Shown: piece by piece, positions 43,200 through 52,298 of the stretch
How the letters are laid out: the number at the start of each line of letters is the position of its first letter
How positions within the stretch are numbered: position 1 is the stretch's first letter
Origin: Halapricum desulfuricans
GTDB lineage: Archaea; Halobacteriota; Halobacteria; Halobacteriales; Haloarculaceae
DNA length: 64,000 bases
NCBI RefSeq assembly: GCF_017094525.1
Contig: NZ_CP064788.1
Coordinates: forward strand, 868,001 to 932,000
Reading direction: 5' to 3'
Notes under the pieces: generated by a model
Told to the model about the DNA's origin: nothing
Databases searched by the model: none
Seen by the model: only the letters and a program-made list of their open reading frames with translations
Made by a program: the position numbers and the translations under genes

Positions 43200-43209
43200 C
43201 TACACAAGT
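43200..43209. repeat. Right 10-bp direct repeat (putative target-site duplication)
   Basis: CTACACAAGT, identical to 41336-41345. It lies about 85 bases upstream of the pyrG TATA-like box, so the unit inserted just outside the pyrG promoter. Confidence 0.65.
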
Positions 43210-43293
43210 GCGAACCCGCCCGAACACTTCCGGGTGACGACGAAGGTCGGCGGGGAGTGACAGCCGTCCACGAACCGGATCGGTCCCGAAATC

Positions 43294-43299
43294 GTTTTG
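43294..43299 (+). promoter_or_regulatory. TATA-like box for pyrG
   Basis: GTTTTG lies 24-29 bases before ATG 43323, giving a leaderless pyrG-guaA transcript. It sits outside the inserted unit. Confidence 0.45.
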
Positions 43300-43322
43300 A
43301 CCTGCGCGAGCGCACCGTCAGT

Positions 43323-44978
43323 ATGCCCACTGAATCCGACACGGGGTACGACCCCACACTCGGAAACAAGTTCGTTTTCGTCACCGGCGGGGTGATGTCC
43401 GGGCTCGGCAAGGGGATCACGGCCGCCAGCACCGGCCGACTCCTGAAAAACGCCGGGTTCGACGTCACTGCTGTCAAGATCGACCCGTACCTGAACGTCG
43501 ACGCAGGCACGATGAACCCCTTCCAGCACGGCGAGGTGTACGTGCTCAAGGACGGCGGCGAGGTCGACCTCGACCTGGGGAACTACGAGCGGTTCCTCGA
43601 TGAGGACATGACCTCCGACCACAACGTCACGACCGGCAAGACCTATCGCCACGTCATCGAGAAGGAACGCGCCGGCGACTACCTCGGCAAGACCGTCCAG
43701 ATCATCCCGCACATCACCGACGACATCAAACGGCGGATCCGCGAAGCCGCCGAAGGGACCGACGTCTGTATCGTCGAGGTCGGTGGGACCGTCGGCGACA
43801 TCGAGGGGATGCCCTATCTGGAGGCGCTGCGGCAGTTCGCTCACGAACAGGACGACAACGACATCCTCTTTACCCACGTCACGCTCGTCCCCTACTCGAA
43901 AAACGGCGAGCAGAAGACCAAGCCGACCCAACACTCCGTGAAGGAACTGCGCTCGATCGGCCTCCAGCCGGATATCCTGGTCGGGCGCTGTGAGGATCGG
44001 CTCTACCCCGACGTCAAGGAGAAAATCGCGCTGTTCTGTGACGTCCCGACGGAGGCGGTCTTCTCGAACCCGGACGTCGAGGACATCTATCACGTCCCGC
44101 TGATGGTCGAGGAGGAAGGCCTCGACGAGTACGTCATGCAGGAACTCGGACTCGCGGAGCGCGCACTGCCCGAAGAGGAACGCGACAACACCTGGCGGAA
44201 CCTCGTCACACAGGAGACCACCGGCGAGGTCGACATCGCCCTCGTGGGGAAGTACGACCTCGAGGACGCCTACATGTCGGTCAACGAGGCGCTGAAACAC
44301 GCCGGCCTGGAGAAGAACGTCGACGTCAATATCCGCTGGGTCGACTCCGACGAGGACGACGTCACCGAGAGCGCGAACCTCACCGAGGCCGACGGCGTCG
44401 TCGTCCCCGGAGGGTTCGGTGCCCGCGGCACGGAAGGCAAGGTCGAGGCGATCCGGTACGCCCGCGAGCACGACGTGCCGTTTTTGGGGCTGTGTCTGGG
44501 CTTCCAGATGGCCGTCGTCGAGATCGCCCGCAACGTTCTGGGGTACGAGGAGGCCCACTCCGCGGAGATGGACGAGGAGACGCCCGATCCGGTCATCGAC
44601 ATCCTGCCCGAGCAGGAACACACCGAGGACATGGGCGGGACGATGCGACTCGGAGCCCACCAGACCGACATCACGCCCGGGACGCTCGCGGAAGACCTCT
44701 ACGAGTCGACGGTCTGCACCGAACGGCATCGCCACCGCTACGAGGTCAACCCCGAGTACTTCGAGGACTTCGCCGAGACCTCGGTGGTCTTTTCCGGTCG
44801 CGCGGGTCGGCGGATGGAGATCCTCGAACTCGACGACCACCCCTACTTCCTGGGGACGCAGTTCCACCCCGAGTTCCGCTCGCGGCCGACGCGCGCCTCG
44901 CCGCCCTTCGTCGGGCTACTCGAGGCAGTGCTTGGCGAACGTGACTGGCGCGAACCGGAAACGGAGGTGGAGGCCTGA
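43323..44978 (+). CDS. pyrG: CTP synthase
   Basis: A 551-residue enzyme that aminates UTP to CTP with glutamine and ATP. The synthetase domain starts [21 protein letters not shown] and contains [21 protein letters not shown] and [14 protein letters not shown]. The C-terminal class I glutamine amidotransferase has [12 protein letters not shown], the nucleophile Cys in [11 protein letters not shown], and the H-x-E in [15 protein letters not shown] 43323 gives the family's N-terminus. The stop overlaps the guaA start (TGATG), so two amidotransferase-linked nucleotide genes are coupled. Confidence 0.97.
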   Translation: MPTESDTGYDPTLGNKFVFVTGGVMSGLGKGITAASTGRLLKNAGFDVTAVKIDPYLNVDAGTMNPFQHGEVYVLKDGGEVDLDLGNYERFLDEDMTSDHNVTTGKTYRHVIEKERAGDYLGKTVQIIPHITDDIKRRIREAAEGTDVCIVEVGGTVGDIEGMPYLEALRQFAHEQDDNDILFTHVTLVPYSKNGEQKTKPTQHSVKELRSIGLQPDILVGRCEDRLYPDVKEKIALFCDVPTEAVFSNPDVEDIYHVPLMVEEEGLDEYVMQELGLAERALPEEERDNTWRNLVTQETTGEVDIALVGKYDLEDAYMSVNEALKHAGLEKNVDVNIRWVDSDEDDVTESANLTEADGVVVPGGFGARGTEGKVEAIRYAREHDVPFLGLCLGFQMAVVEIARNVLGYEEAHSAEMDEETPDPVIDILPEQEHTEDMGGTMRLGAHQTDITPGTLAEDLYESTVCTERHRHRYEVNPEYFEDFAETSVVFSGRAGRRMEILELDDHPYFLGTQFHPEFRSRPTRASPPFVGLLEAVLGERDWREPETEVEA

Positions 44979-45895
44979 TGGTCGACGTCGAGCAGTTCGT
45001 CGACGAGAAGATCGACGAGATTGGCGACGCGATCGGCGACGCCGAGGCGGTCATCGCGCTGTCGGGCGGCGTCGACTCCTCGACTGCGGCCGCGCTCGCC
45101 TACGAGGCCGTCGGCGACCAGCTGCACCCTGTCTACGTCGACACCGGTCTGATGCGAAAGGGCGAAACCGAGCAGATCCGGGAAACGTTCGACTACATGG
45201 ACAGTCTGCGGATCGTCGACGCAAAAGACCGGTTCCTCGACGAGCTGTCGGGAGTCACCGACCCCGAAGAGAAACGACACGTCATCGGCGAGCAGTTCAT
45301 CCGCGAGTTCGAGACCGTCGCCGATGAGGTCGACGCCGACTACCTCGTCCAGGGGACGATCTACCCGGACCGAATCGAATCGGAGGGGACGATCAAATCC
45401 CACCACAACGTCGGCGGGCTACCCGAGCGCATCGACTTCGAGGGGATCGTCGAACCCATGCGGGACCTCTACAAGGACGAGGTCCGGGAGGTCGCTCGCG
45501 AACTCGCCCTCGAGGAGATCATCTCCGAGCGGATGCCGTTTCCCGGGCCCGGACTCGCGGTGCGGATCATCGGCGAAGTCACCGAGGAGAAACTCGAGGT
45601 CGCCCGCGAGGCCAACCACGTCGTCGAGGAGGAACTGGCGGAGTACGACCCCTGGCAGGCGCTTGCCGCAGTCATCGGCAAGGCGACGGGCGTCAAAGGC
45701 GACAACCGCGTCCACGGCTGGGTCGTGGCCGTCCGTTCGGTCGACTCCCGGGACGGCATGACCGCCCGCGCACAGGAGATCGACTGGGAGACCCTCCAGC
45801 GAATCCAGTCGCGCATCACCGGTTCTCACGAGAACGTCGCCCGCGTCGTCTACGACGTCACACACAAGCCGCCGGCGACGATCGAATACGAGTGA
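44978..45895 (+). CDS. guaAB: GMP synthase subunit B (ATP pyrophosphatase)
   Basis: A 305-residue archaeal-type GMPS synthetase subunit. The PP-loop [15 protein letters not shown] is at about 28-42, then [27 protein letters not shown] and the dimerization domain with [15 protein letters not shown] and [16 protein letters not shown]-like end. In archaea the glutaminase subunit is a separate gene, which is not in this window. Its ATG overlaps the pyrG stop. Its TGA stop ends exactly on the first base of the 81-bp stem-loop element. Confidence 0.95.
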   Translation: MVDVEQFVDEKIDEIGDAIGDAEAVIALSGGVDSSTAAALAYEAVGDQLHPVYVDTGLMRKGETEQIRETFDYMDSLRIVDAKDRFLDELSGVTDPEEKRHVIGEQFIREFETVADEVDADYLVQGTIYPDRIESEGTIKSHHNVGGLPERIDFEGIVEPMRDLYKDEVREVARELALEEIISERMPFPGPGLAVRIIGEVTEEKLEVAREANHVVEEELAEYDPWQALAAVIGKATGVKGDNRVHGWVVAVRSVDSRDGMTARAQEIDWETLQRIQSRITGSHENVARVVYDVTHKPPATIEYE

Positions 45896-45975
45896 TACGG
45901 TCGGTTGTAACGATTTACCGGTACGATCGCATAACGGGTGCGATCGATCCGGAATAGACTTACAACCGACCGTAT
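45895..45975 (+). repeat. 81-bp stem-loop element abutting the guaA stop codon
   Basis: The arms ATACGGTCGGTTGTAA (45895-45910) and TTACAACCGACCGTAT (45960-45975) are perfect complements. The interior has a second hairpin, CGATCGCA-TAACGGG-TGCGATCG (45924-45946). The first arm base is the last base of the guaA TGA. Compared with the rfcS element the arms differ at three positions, all compensated, and both share TGTAAC after the left arm and ACTTACA at the right. Confidence 0.75.
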
Positions 45976-46030
45976 GAGGCTGTCGGCGCGTCTCGCAGTC
46001 CGAAACGATGGCACCGCTGGTTGTCTCTTT

Positions 46031-47077
46031 CTAACGCTCCGAGACGGTGACGCCGTCGGCCGTATCGATCGCGCTCACAGCCGCATCACCCCCGATGTTC
46101 TCGATGGCCTCGAGCAGCGCCGGCGCGCGCCCGCTCTTGACCGCCACGAGGACATCGGAACCGATCGTCCGTGCGCCGTATGCCCCGTGTTCTCCGGCCG
46201 TCTCGAGGATCCGGTCGACAGTGGGCGAACCCGCCCCGACGTTCTCGGTCAGGTCGTGGTGTGCCTCGTCGAGTAGTTCGCCGAATCGATCGAGATCGCC
46301 GTCGTCGAGCGCCGTCGCCGCCTGACTGACGCGTGCGTTCTCGCGGACGAGATAGCCCAGTCGATCCGCTCCGGGCCCGTCAAGCTGCGGGAGCATCGCC
46401 AGATCGACCTCGGGGGCGGATTCGACACCGAGCTCTTCGAGCGCCCGCCGGACGCCGTTACGCCGCTCGCTGACCCGCTCCCCGACGCCGTCAGATCCCG
46501 TCGAGACGGAGAGCAACTGGAGCGCGTCGGGCACGGCTACTCGGGCGTACGAATCAGCGTCCGCATCGACGAACAGCGCCAATCCCGCTTTCGAGAGTGC
46601 GATCGCGAACGACGCGGCGGTCGGACGGTCGCGGCCGAGAAACTCCGTCTCCACACGCCGGGCGAGTCGGGCGATATCCAGCCGCGAGAGGTCCAGCTCG
46701 TAGGCCGATCCGAGCAGCGCCAGCACTGCGAGTTCCAGGCTCGAAGTGACGTTGACGTCGGCGGGCCGATTTCCAGCCAGTGCGCTCGGTTCGATCAGTT
46801 CGCCGTCGACGCCCCCCTCGAACCCCCCAGGTTCGAACCCGGCGTCCGCGAGTACGGCGTAACAGCCGCGGATCGGGTCGGCCCAGTCGCCGGCCGGCTG
46901 TGGGTCTGCTGTTTCGAACGTCCGAGTCTCGTCCCCGAGCGTGACGGTCACGTCTTCGGCCGGAGTCGCTGCAAGCGCCGTCGCCCGATCGGTCGCGACC
47001 GAGAGCGTGTACCCGCCGGTGTCGGGCGTTCGATCGCCGAACAGGACCGCCGCTCCGGGGGAACGAACCTGATACAT
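46031..47077 (-). CDS. Galactokinase-like GHMP family protein, probably degenerate
   Basis: A 348-residue protein. The start VRSPGAAVLFGDRTPDTGGYTLSVATDRA mirrors the galactokinase segment that has GEHTDYNxGYVLPVALD; the middle VTSSLELAVLALLGSAYELDLSRLDIARLARRVETEFLGRD mirrors the SSSA-LEVA-ARRAENEFVG region; the end DVLVAVKSGRAPALLEAI mirrors the GHMP C-terminal domain. The ATP-binding PxGxGLSSSA loop is reduced to NRPADVNVTSSLE, so catalysis is doubtful. It follows fen1 by two bases on the same strand. Confidence 0.65.
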   Translation of the reverse strand: MYQVRSPGAAVLFGDRTPDTGGYTLSVATDRATALAATPAEDVTVTLGDETRTFETADPQPAGDWADPIRGCYAVLADAGFEPGGFEGGVDGELIEPSALAGNRPADVNVTSSLELAVLALLGSAYELDLSRLDIARLARRVETEFLGRDRPTAASFAIALSKAGLALFVDADADSYARVAVPDALQLLSVSTGSDGVGERVSERRNGVRRALEELGVESAPEVDLAMLPQLDGPGADRLGYLVRENARVSQAATALDDGDLDRFGELLDEAHHDLTENVGAGSPTVDRILETAGEHGAYGARTIGSDVLVAVKSGRAPALLEAIENIGGDAAVSAIDTADGVTVSER

Positions 47078-47079
47078 GC

Positions 47080-48060
47080 TCACGACCACTGGTCGAGGCC
47101 GGTTTGGACTTGCGATTGCTCGATCCGCTCGAACCCGCGCTCGACCTCCTCGGGATCGACCTCCCAGGTCCCGGTGACGTACTCGCGGGCCGCGTCCACG
47201 TCCGGCGAGACGTCGAGATCGAGGTCCGGCGTCTCGGTGACCGGCGGATCGCGAAAGAGCTGTCTGATCCGGTCGGCGTTCTCGACGTGGAGTCCGTCGG
47301 CCTCGATGACGCCCCACAGGTCGCCGTGCTCTTTGATGGCTTTGACGGACGTTTTCGGCCCGTATCCGGACACGCCCTCGTTGAAATCCGTCCCGCAGAG
47401 GATCGCGACGTCGATCAACTGCTCCCAGGAGATGTCGTGCGCTTCGAGCGTCGCGTCCAGATCCATCAGTTCCGGATCGCCCTTGCTGGTCAACTGCCGG
47501 AGCGTCAGCGGTGCGCCGAACAGCAGCGCGTCGTAGTCCTCGGTGCCGACGTAATCGACGTCGCCGCGGCGGGCCATCACCGCCGCCTGTGCCTCGCCCT
47601 CGGCCGGCGCGTCGACGATCGGCACGTCCAGCAGTTCGAGCAGCTCGCGGGTCGTCTCGACGATCGTCTCGGTCAGTCGCTGGGTGCGGCTCTCCAGCCG
47701 TGCGACGGCGATCTCGTCGCCTTCCTCGCGGGCGGTTTCGAGGCGCTGTTGGGCGGCCTCGCGTTGCTCGCGTCGCTGCTGTACTTCGTCGTCTTTCAGG
47801 TCGGTGACTGCGCCGTCGAAGACGAATACGGGCGTCAGATCGTGTTCGAAGAACTTCGGCAGTCCCTGGACGACGCCGACGAGGTTGGCGACTTCTTCGC
47901 CGTCGCTGGTCGTGTAGACCTCATCGCTGGTCCACTTGACTGTCGTCGTCAGGTACCGGTACAGCCAGTTGTGGGCGTCCACGGCGACGACCGACCCCTG
48001 CAGGTCGGCGAACGGGACGTCCTCGAGGACCGCCAGTTCGCGCAGCGCTGCGTTTCCCAT
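47080..48060 (-). CDS. fen: Flap endonuclease 1
   Basis: A 326-residue XPG-family nuclease that cuts 5' flaps in Okazaki-fragment maturation and repair. The N domain reads [18 protein letters not shown] and [11 protein letters not shown]; the I domain [34 protein letters not shown] gives the E and D metal ligands; the helix-two-turn-helix region [26 protein letters not shown] follows. The C-terminal QTGLDQWS is a PIP-like PCNA-binding peptide. ATG 48060 has GATTCAAATC about 28 bases upstream. A GHMP-family gene follows in the same transcript. Confidence 0.95.
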   Translation of the reverse strand: MGNAALRELAVLEDVPFADLQGSVVAVDAHNWLYRYLTTTVKWTSDEVYTTSDGEEVANLVGVVQGLPKFFEHDLTPVFVFDGAVTDLKDDEVQQRREQREAAQQRLETAREEGDEIAVARLESRTQRLTETIVETTRELLELLDVPIVDAPAEGEAQAAVMARRGDVDYVGTEDYDALLFGAPLTLRQLTSKGDPELMDLDATLEAHDISWEQLIDVAILCGTDFNEGVSGYGPKTSVKAIKEHGDLWGVIEADGLHVENADRIRQLFRDPPVTETPDLDLDVSPDVDAAREYVTGTWEVDPEEVERGFERIEQSQVQTGLDQWS

Positions 48061-48148
48061 CGATTCTCTCTTGGGTCGACAGCGATTTGAATCCCCTGAC
48101 CTCCGATGAGTGGATTGATTTACAAGACGGTACGTTCAATCCAGTTCT

Positions 48149-48742
48149 ATGACGGATCGAAATTCGTCGTCACGCGAGTCCGTGCGAACTGACGGGGGGA
48201 CCGAGGGGCCACGAGTCGACGATCCCGAAGCCGAGTTGCTCGCCGCAGGGGCTCTCCAAGAGGGTCCGTCGGGCGATCTGCAGGTCACGCCGGCGTTCAA
48301 CGAGGCATGGCAATCCGAGATCGAGGACGTGAAGGCCGACGAGGACGCGAACAGGGCGGAACTGGTCGAGGTCATGGGGATCGACTCGGAGGGCGACGTC
48401 GCACTTGAAGCCGTCGACGACGCCTTCCGTATCACGATCGACGGCGCGTTGATCGGCTCGCTGGAGTCACAGGCCGCCTTCTACGCGGATCTGGCCGGTG
48501 CTCGTCTGCTCGCGGACCGCGTCGACGCGTGGCACGACCTGCCGGTCGCCGACCGGAGTCGCCTGCTGAAAGGACTGCGACTGTTCCTCGAGACCTGTCC
48601 CGCATGCGGGACCGAGGTCGTCTTCGAGACCGAGACCGTTGAGTCCTGCTGTGGGAGCTATCAGGTCGCGGCGGTCGACTGTGACGGATGCGGGGCGCGG
48701 CTGTTCGAGTCGGCACCGATCAACGAAGACGCGTTGTCGTAG
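48149..48742 (+). CDS. Conserved haloarchaeal protein with C-terminal zinc ribbon
   Basis: A 197-residue protein. The N-terminal 25 residues are polar and disordered, followed by an alpha-helical middle with LQVTPAFNEAWQSEIEDV and AAFYADLAGARLLADRV, and a C-terminal zinc ribbon FLETCPACGTEVVFET...ESCCGSYQVAAVDCDGCGARLFE. I do not recognise the family by name, though a similar protein is common in haloarchaea. ATTTACA at 48117-48123 serves as TATA-like box. It is divergent from fen1. Confidence 0.75.
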   Translation: MTDRNSSSRESVRTDGGTEGPRVDDPEAELLAAGALQEGPSGDLQVTPAFNEAWQSEIEDVKADEDANRAELVEVMGIDSEGDVALEAVDDAFRITIDGALIGSLESQAAFYADLAGARLLADRVDAWHDLPVADRSRLLKGLRLFLETCPACGTEVVFETETVESCCGSYQVAAVDCDGCGARLFESAPINEDALS

Positions 48743-48793
48743 CGAGACTGCTCGGACGCAGCAGTGACGGGACCCACCGAACGCATCCACCGA

Positions 48794-49318
48794 TCACGTG
48801 GAGAACGGTTCGACGACCGGCGGTGCCGTCTCGCGGGATTCGACGAACTCGGCGACACCGGATTCGAGGTCGTCCTCGCGGAAGGTCGTCAGGCCCTCTC
48901 GATAGCGTTCGTCACGGTTCGGAGCGGGCCAGGCCAGGACGCGCTCGGCCAGGCCCGTCCGTTCGCCCGTGTAGCCGAACCCGGCCTTCGAGGCGGCCTC
49001 GTAGGCGAACGGGTTGTTCACGGCGATCACGACCCGGCCGAAGCCCCGTTCCGATGCTCGTTCGCGAACCGTCCGGAGCAGCCGTGAGCCGATTCCCTCT
49101 CCCCGGCGGTCGCGACGGACGGTCACGTACCGGATCCGAAGCGCCGAGTCGTCAGTCCGATCGGGGTCGAACGCCGCCGCGGCGACGACGTCGCCGTCCT
49201 CGCGCACGACCGCCTTGCCCGTCGAGGACATGACGAACTTGCCGGCGTAGCTGAACTGCTCGTAGTCGAGTCGCAGCGTCGGTCCCTCGGCGGGCCAACC
49301 GAGCAGTTCGAATTCCAT
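48794..49318 (-). CDS. GNAT-family N-acetyltransferase
   Basis: A 174-residue GNAT protein. The core is SALRIRYVTVRRDRRGEGIGSRLLRTVRERA with acetyl-CoA loop RRGEGIG at about 73-79, then FGRVVIAVNNPFAYEAASKAGFGYTGE. The C-terminal tail is acidic. The acceptor is unknown. It is divergent from a methyltransferase gene at 49394. ATG 49318 is chosen; the longer upstream frame crosses the intergenic region. Confidence 0.83.
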   Translation of the reverse strand: MEFELLGWPAEGPTLRLDYEQFSYAGKFVMSSTGKAVVREDGDVVAAAAFDPDRTDDSALRIRYVTVRRDRRGEGIGSRLLRTVRERASERGFGRVVIAVNNPFAYEAASKAGFGYTGERTGLAERVLAWPAPNRDERYREGLTTFREDDLESGVAEFVESRETAPPVVEPFST

Positions 49319-49393
49319 ACTGACGCCAGACGCGCCGGCGGCAAAGACGTATTGCTCCGCGCTGCTTTTCTCGCTCGACCTGCTATACGTGTT

Positions 49394-49969
49394 ATGTCCA
49401 CCGGCGACGTCGCCCTCTTCGACCGTTTCGCGCGCTACTACGATTTGTTCGTGCCCGGCGCGAAGGCGACCAATCTCTCTCGCGGACTTGAGACGGCGAC
49501 CCGACCGGTCGAACGACTGGTCGATGTCGGCGGCGGGACCGGCCGGGCGGCGCGGGCGCTCGGCGTCGATCAGCGGGTCGTCCTCGACGCCTCGCGGGGG
49601 ATGCTCTCTCAGACTGCGCTCTCGAGCATCCAGGGCGACGCCGGCCGACTCCCGCTTGCGACCGACGCCGTCGACGCGATCACCGTCGTCGACGCGCTGC
49701 ATCACATCCACGGCTGGGACGCCGTCTTCGAGGAGGCGTTTCGCGTGCTCTCCCCGGGCGGCGTGCTCGTGATCAGCGACTTCGACCCGGCGACCGTCCC
49801 CGGACGGCTGCTGGTGGCCGGCGAGCGACTCGTCGGATTCGATTCGTGTTTCGAGTCGCCTGACCGACTCCGCGAGCGTCTCGAGGCGATCGGTTTCGAG
49901 ACCCGACTGATCGACGGCGGGTTCGGATACACGGTCGCCGCAGTCGTCCCGAAACGCGAAGGCACATAG
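49394..49969 (+). CDS. Class I SAM-dependent methyltransferase
   Basis: A 191-residue Methyltransf_11-type enzyme. The SAM motif I is LVDVGGGTGRAARALG (about 42-57), the acidic loop VVLDASRGML, then GDAGRLPLATDAVDAITVVDALHHIH (motif II-like) and VLSPGGVLVISDFD. The substrate is not evident; the short size and architecture suggest a small-molecule or quinone/tetrapyrrole-type acceptor. CTTTTC at about 49364-49369 is a TATA candidate. A DUF3054 gene follows 23 bases later. Confidence 0.83.
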   Translation: MSTGDVALFDRFARYYDLFVPGAKATNLSRGLETATRPVERLVDVGGGTGRAARALGVDQRVVLDASRGMLSQTALSSIQGDAGRLPLATDAVDAITVVDALHHIHGWDAVFEEAFRVLSPGGVLVISDFDPATVPGRLLVAGERLVGFDSCFESPDRLRERLEAIGFETRLIDGGFGYTVAAVVPKREGT

Positions 49970-49992
49970 GCCCGGCGTCCGAGTAGGCGGGT

Positions 49993-50412
49993 ATGCAGGT
50001 GGTCGATGCGATCGGTCGCCGGGTCGACCGGACGCGACTGTCCGCGCTGGTCGCTCTCGGTGACGTCGCCTTGCTCGCACTGTTCGTCACGGTCGGCGAG
50101 GTTTCCCACGGTACTCCTCCCTGGGAGTTTCCGGTTCGGGCCGTCGAAGCGCTCGTCCCGTTTCTACTCGGGTGGGGGATCGCGGCGTTCGTCGGCGGGC
50201 TGTACACGAGCGACGCCTGGGAGTTTCCGCTCCGTGCCGTCTCCTGGACGACGCCCGGCTGGCTGACGGCCGTTCTGATCGCGATGGCGATCCGGTCGCT
50301 ACCGTTCGTCCGCGGGGGCGTCCAGCTCTCGTTCGTCGCCGTTTCAGTGGCTGTCGGACTCGTCTTGCTCGTTCCCTGGCGAACGACGGTCGCACTGCGA
50401 TACGGCCGGTAG
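49993..50412 (+). CDS. DUF3054 membrane protein
   Basis: A 139-residue protein with four TM helices (about 19-37, 50-70, 88-105, 112-128). The ALGDVALLALFVTVGEVSHG start and the WTTPGWLTAVLIAMAIRSL segment fit the DUF3054 family, whose function is unknown. Probably co-transcribed with the preceding methyltransferase. Confidence 0.82.
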   Translation: MQVVDAIGRRVDRTRLSALVALGDVALLALFVTVGEVSHGTPPWEFPVRAVEALVPFLLGWGIAAFVGGLYTSDAWEFPLRAVSWTTPGWLTAVLIAMAIRSLPFVRGGVQLSFVAVSVAVGLVLLVPWRTTVALRYGR

Positions 50413-50465
50413 TATGCGAAAATTGGTGCCGCCGACGGACCGACGCTCGACCGCGATGGAGGACC

Positions 50466-50636
50466 CTACCGGTACTCTTCGATCGCCACGGCTACGGTCG
50501 ACTGGATCCAGGCCTCGTGGTTTTCCCGATCGTAGATGACGAACTCGTCGTCATCGAGTGTCAGCTCGGCGTATCGCTGTGGCTGGTTGTCGTCCGTCGC
50601 TGGCCCGGCCGTGTTGTCCGTGGCATTGCCGCTCAT
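50466..50636 (-). CDS. Small protein (56 aa), DUF7331-like
   Basis: It encodes MSGNATDNTAGPATDDNQPQ, then RYAELTLDDDEFVIYDRENHEAWIQSTVAV and ends EEYR. The core YDRENHEAWIQS motif recurs in small haloarchaeal proteins I recall as DUF7331. No function is known. ATG 50636 is taken; a longer in-frame start at 50675 adds basic, non-conserved-looking residues. Confidence 0.7.
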   Translation of the reverse strand: MSGNATDNTAGPATDDNQPQRYAELTLDDDEFVIYDRENHEAWIQSTVAVAIEEYR

Positions 50637-50984
50637 TGCTCTGTGTGGACGGAATTGCCGTCCCGCTGCCTCCACCCCTAGCTGCGTTCCCGTTCAGTAT
50701 AAGCTCTCTGTCCCAATTATCATTCGACAAAATGGAAGTCGGATCGCTGTCTGTCGATTTTCGAGATCGACTCCGCTTCGATCCGGGCCGCTAAAACGAC
50801 ACTTCCACGTTTCGGTCCATCTCTCATCTCTGTTATCGGATGCGATAATCTGACGATTGCGCGTTTGTGTCGTCTTCGATCCGTCGCGTTCATCGGCGGC
50901 GTGGCAATCCGGGTGTCGTCTCGTTGCTGGATCGCGGTCGCGTTCGCAGGGGCTTTTATGCCCGGCCGTTCACAGAGGTACCGT
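50637..50984. other. Intergenic region without a supported gene
   Basis: These 348 bases separate a minus-strand gene from a plus-strand one. They are relatively A/T-rich (around 50697-50740), with no ORF of convincing composition. The right end holds the promoter of the gene at 50985; the left end should hold that of the small gene at 50636, with GCTTATACT (minus strand, about 50697-50705) a possible TATA box and hence a longer leader. Confidence 0.6.
50953..50959 (+). promoter_or_regulatory. TATA-like box for the gene at 50985
   Basis: CTTTTAT lies 26-32 bases before ATG 50985. It argues that translation begins at 50985 rather than at the ATG inside the box (50958). Confidence 0.5.
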
Positions 50985-51605
50985 ATGGAAGTCTCGGAGC
51001 TCGACGCGCTGCTCCATGACAGTCGCAACAACGCCGTCATCGGGTGGCTGTTGATCGCACTGCTGGGCGGTACTGCCGTCGGGATCGTCGTCGCCACCGG
51101 GCTGCTGTGGTCGGTGTTCGCACTCGGCGTCGTCGTGCTGGCGCTGCTGCCGCCGCTGGCGTATCGCTCGCCGTACGTCATGCTCCCCTGGGAGGTCCTG
51201 CTGGTGGCCGCGCTCCCGATCGTCGGGCTCGCGATCGGATCGGAGCGGCTCTCAGGTCAGTTCACGGTGTATTTCGCCATCGCGGCAGTCGCGCTGGTGA
51301 TCGCCGTCGAACTGCAGTCGTTCACGTCGATCCGGTATCCGCCGTGGTTCGCAGTTGTGCTCGTGGTCGTCGCGACGCTCGCTTCGGCCGCGCTGTGGGC
51401 GCTGCTCCGGTGGGGGTTCGACGTGTACGTCGGAACGAACTACATCACCACCAACGACGAACTGATGTACGAGTGGCTCTACTCGGCCGCGGCGGGGCTG
51501 CTCGCGGGTGTGACGTTCACACTGTACTTCCGACGACGACGGAAATCCGTCGACGCCATGCTCGAAGAAATCGACGAGCTGCAGAACGAGAGTGGGCAAT
51601 CGTGA
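50985..51605 (+). CDS. Integral membrane protein (206 aa)
   Basis: Six TM helices are visible (about 18-36, 38-58, 65-85, 90-108, 118-140, 160-178), then a polar tail RRRRKSVDAMLEEIDELQNESGQS. I do not recognise a catalytic motif. Its TGA overlaps the GTG of the following membrane protein gene (GTGA at 51602-51605), so the two are coupled and probably form a unit. Confidence 0.75.
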   Translation: MEVSELDALLHDSRNNAVIGWLLIALLGGTAVGIVVATGLLWSVFALGVVVLALLPPLAYRSPYVMLPWEVLLVAALPIVGLAIGSERLSGQFTVYFAIAAVALVIAVELQSFTSIRYPPWFAVVLVVVATLASAALWALLRWGFDVYVGTNYITTNDELMYEWLYSAAAGLLAGVTFTLYFRRRRKSVDAMLEEIDELQNESGQS

Positions 51606-52255
51606 ACGACTCCAGGATTCGACTCTCTCAGCGTCGGCAAGCACAGGTGACCCGCTTCATGGAGCTGTCGCTGGTCGGACTGTTTTTCATCGGGCTCGAA
51701 CGCGGCAGCGTCGGGATTATCATCAACACCGGTGTGGCGCTACTCGTGACGCGCGTCCCATCGATCCTCGAACGCGACTATCAGCTCGCGATGGATCCGA
51801 AGATCACGCTGTGGATCACCAGTGCCGCGTTCCTCCACGCGCTCGGTACGGTCGGTGTCCCCGGGCTGGGGTGGAAGCCCTACTCCGCGATTCCGTGGTG
51901 GGATCACGCGACGCACGCGCTGTCAGCGTCGGTCGTGGCCGCCGCCGGGTACGCGACGGTCCGGGCGATCGACGAACACTCCGAAAAGGTGCATCTCCCC
52001 TCGAAGTTCGTCGCCGCGATCATCCTGCTTTTCGTCCTCGCGTTCGGGGTTCTCTGGGAACTGCTGGAGTTCGCGCTCGGTATCGCGGCGGACCAACTGG
52101 GTACCTCGTCGGTGCTCACCCAGTACGGCGTCTACGACACGCTGTGGGACCTCGTCTACAACTCCATCGGCGCGGTCCTGGTCGCGCTGTGGGGCGGGCT
52201 CTATCTCTCTGATCTCTCCGACGCGATCGGCGAACGGTTCCTGTCGACCGACTAG
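51602..52255 (+). CDS. Integral membrane protein (217 aa), DUF2238-like
   Basis: Starts with GTG 51602. Five to six TM helices (about 22-40, 42-58, 70-88, 100-120, 137-160, 185-205). Motifs WWDHATHALSASVVAAAGYATVRAID and FGVLWELLEFALGIAADQLG, with conserved acidic and His residues inside helices, recall DUF2238/YjdF-type membrane proteins. No function is established. It converges with the trpG-like gene. Confidence 0.75.
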   Translation: MNDSRIRLSQRRQAQVTRFMELSLVGLFFIGLERGSVGIIINTGVALLVTRVPSILERDYQLAMDPKITLWITSAAFLHALGTVGVPGLGWKPYSAIPWWDHATHALSASVVAAAGYATVRAIDEHSEKVHLPSKFVAAIILLFVLAFGVLWELLEFALGIAADQLGTSSVLTQYGVYDTLWDLVYNSIGAVLVALWGGLYLSDLSDAIGERFLSTD

Positions 52256-52298
52256 CGACAGCTGGTTGCGTGCCGGTCTGACGGCCAAGACGGGTAGT

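Noticed and set aside
43200-44867. A 555-codon minus-strand frame
   Set aside because: It is antisense to pyrG, which is unmistakable by its motifs.
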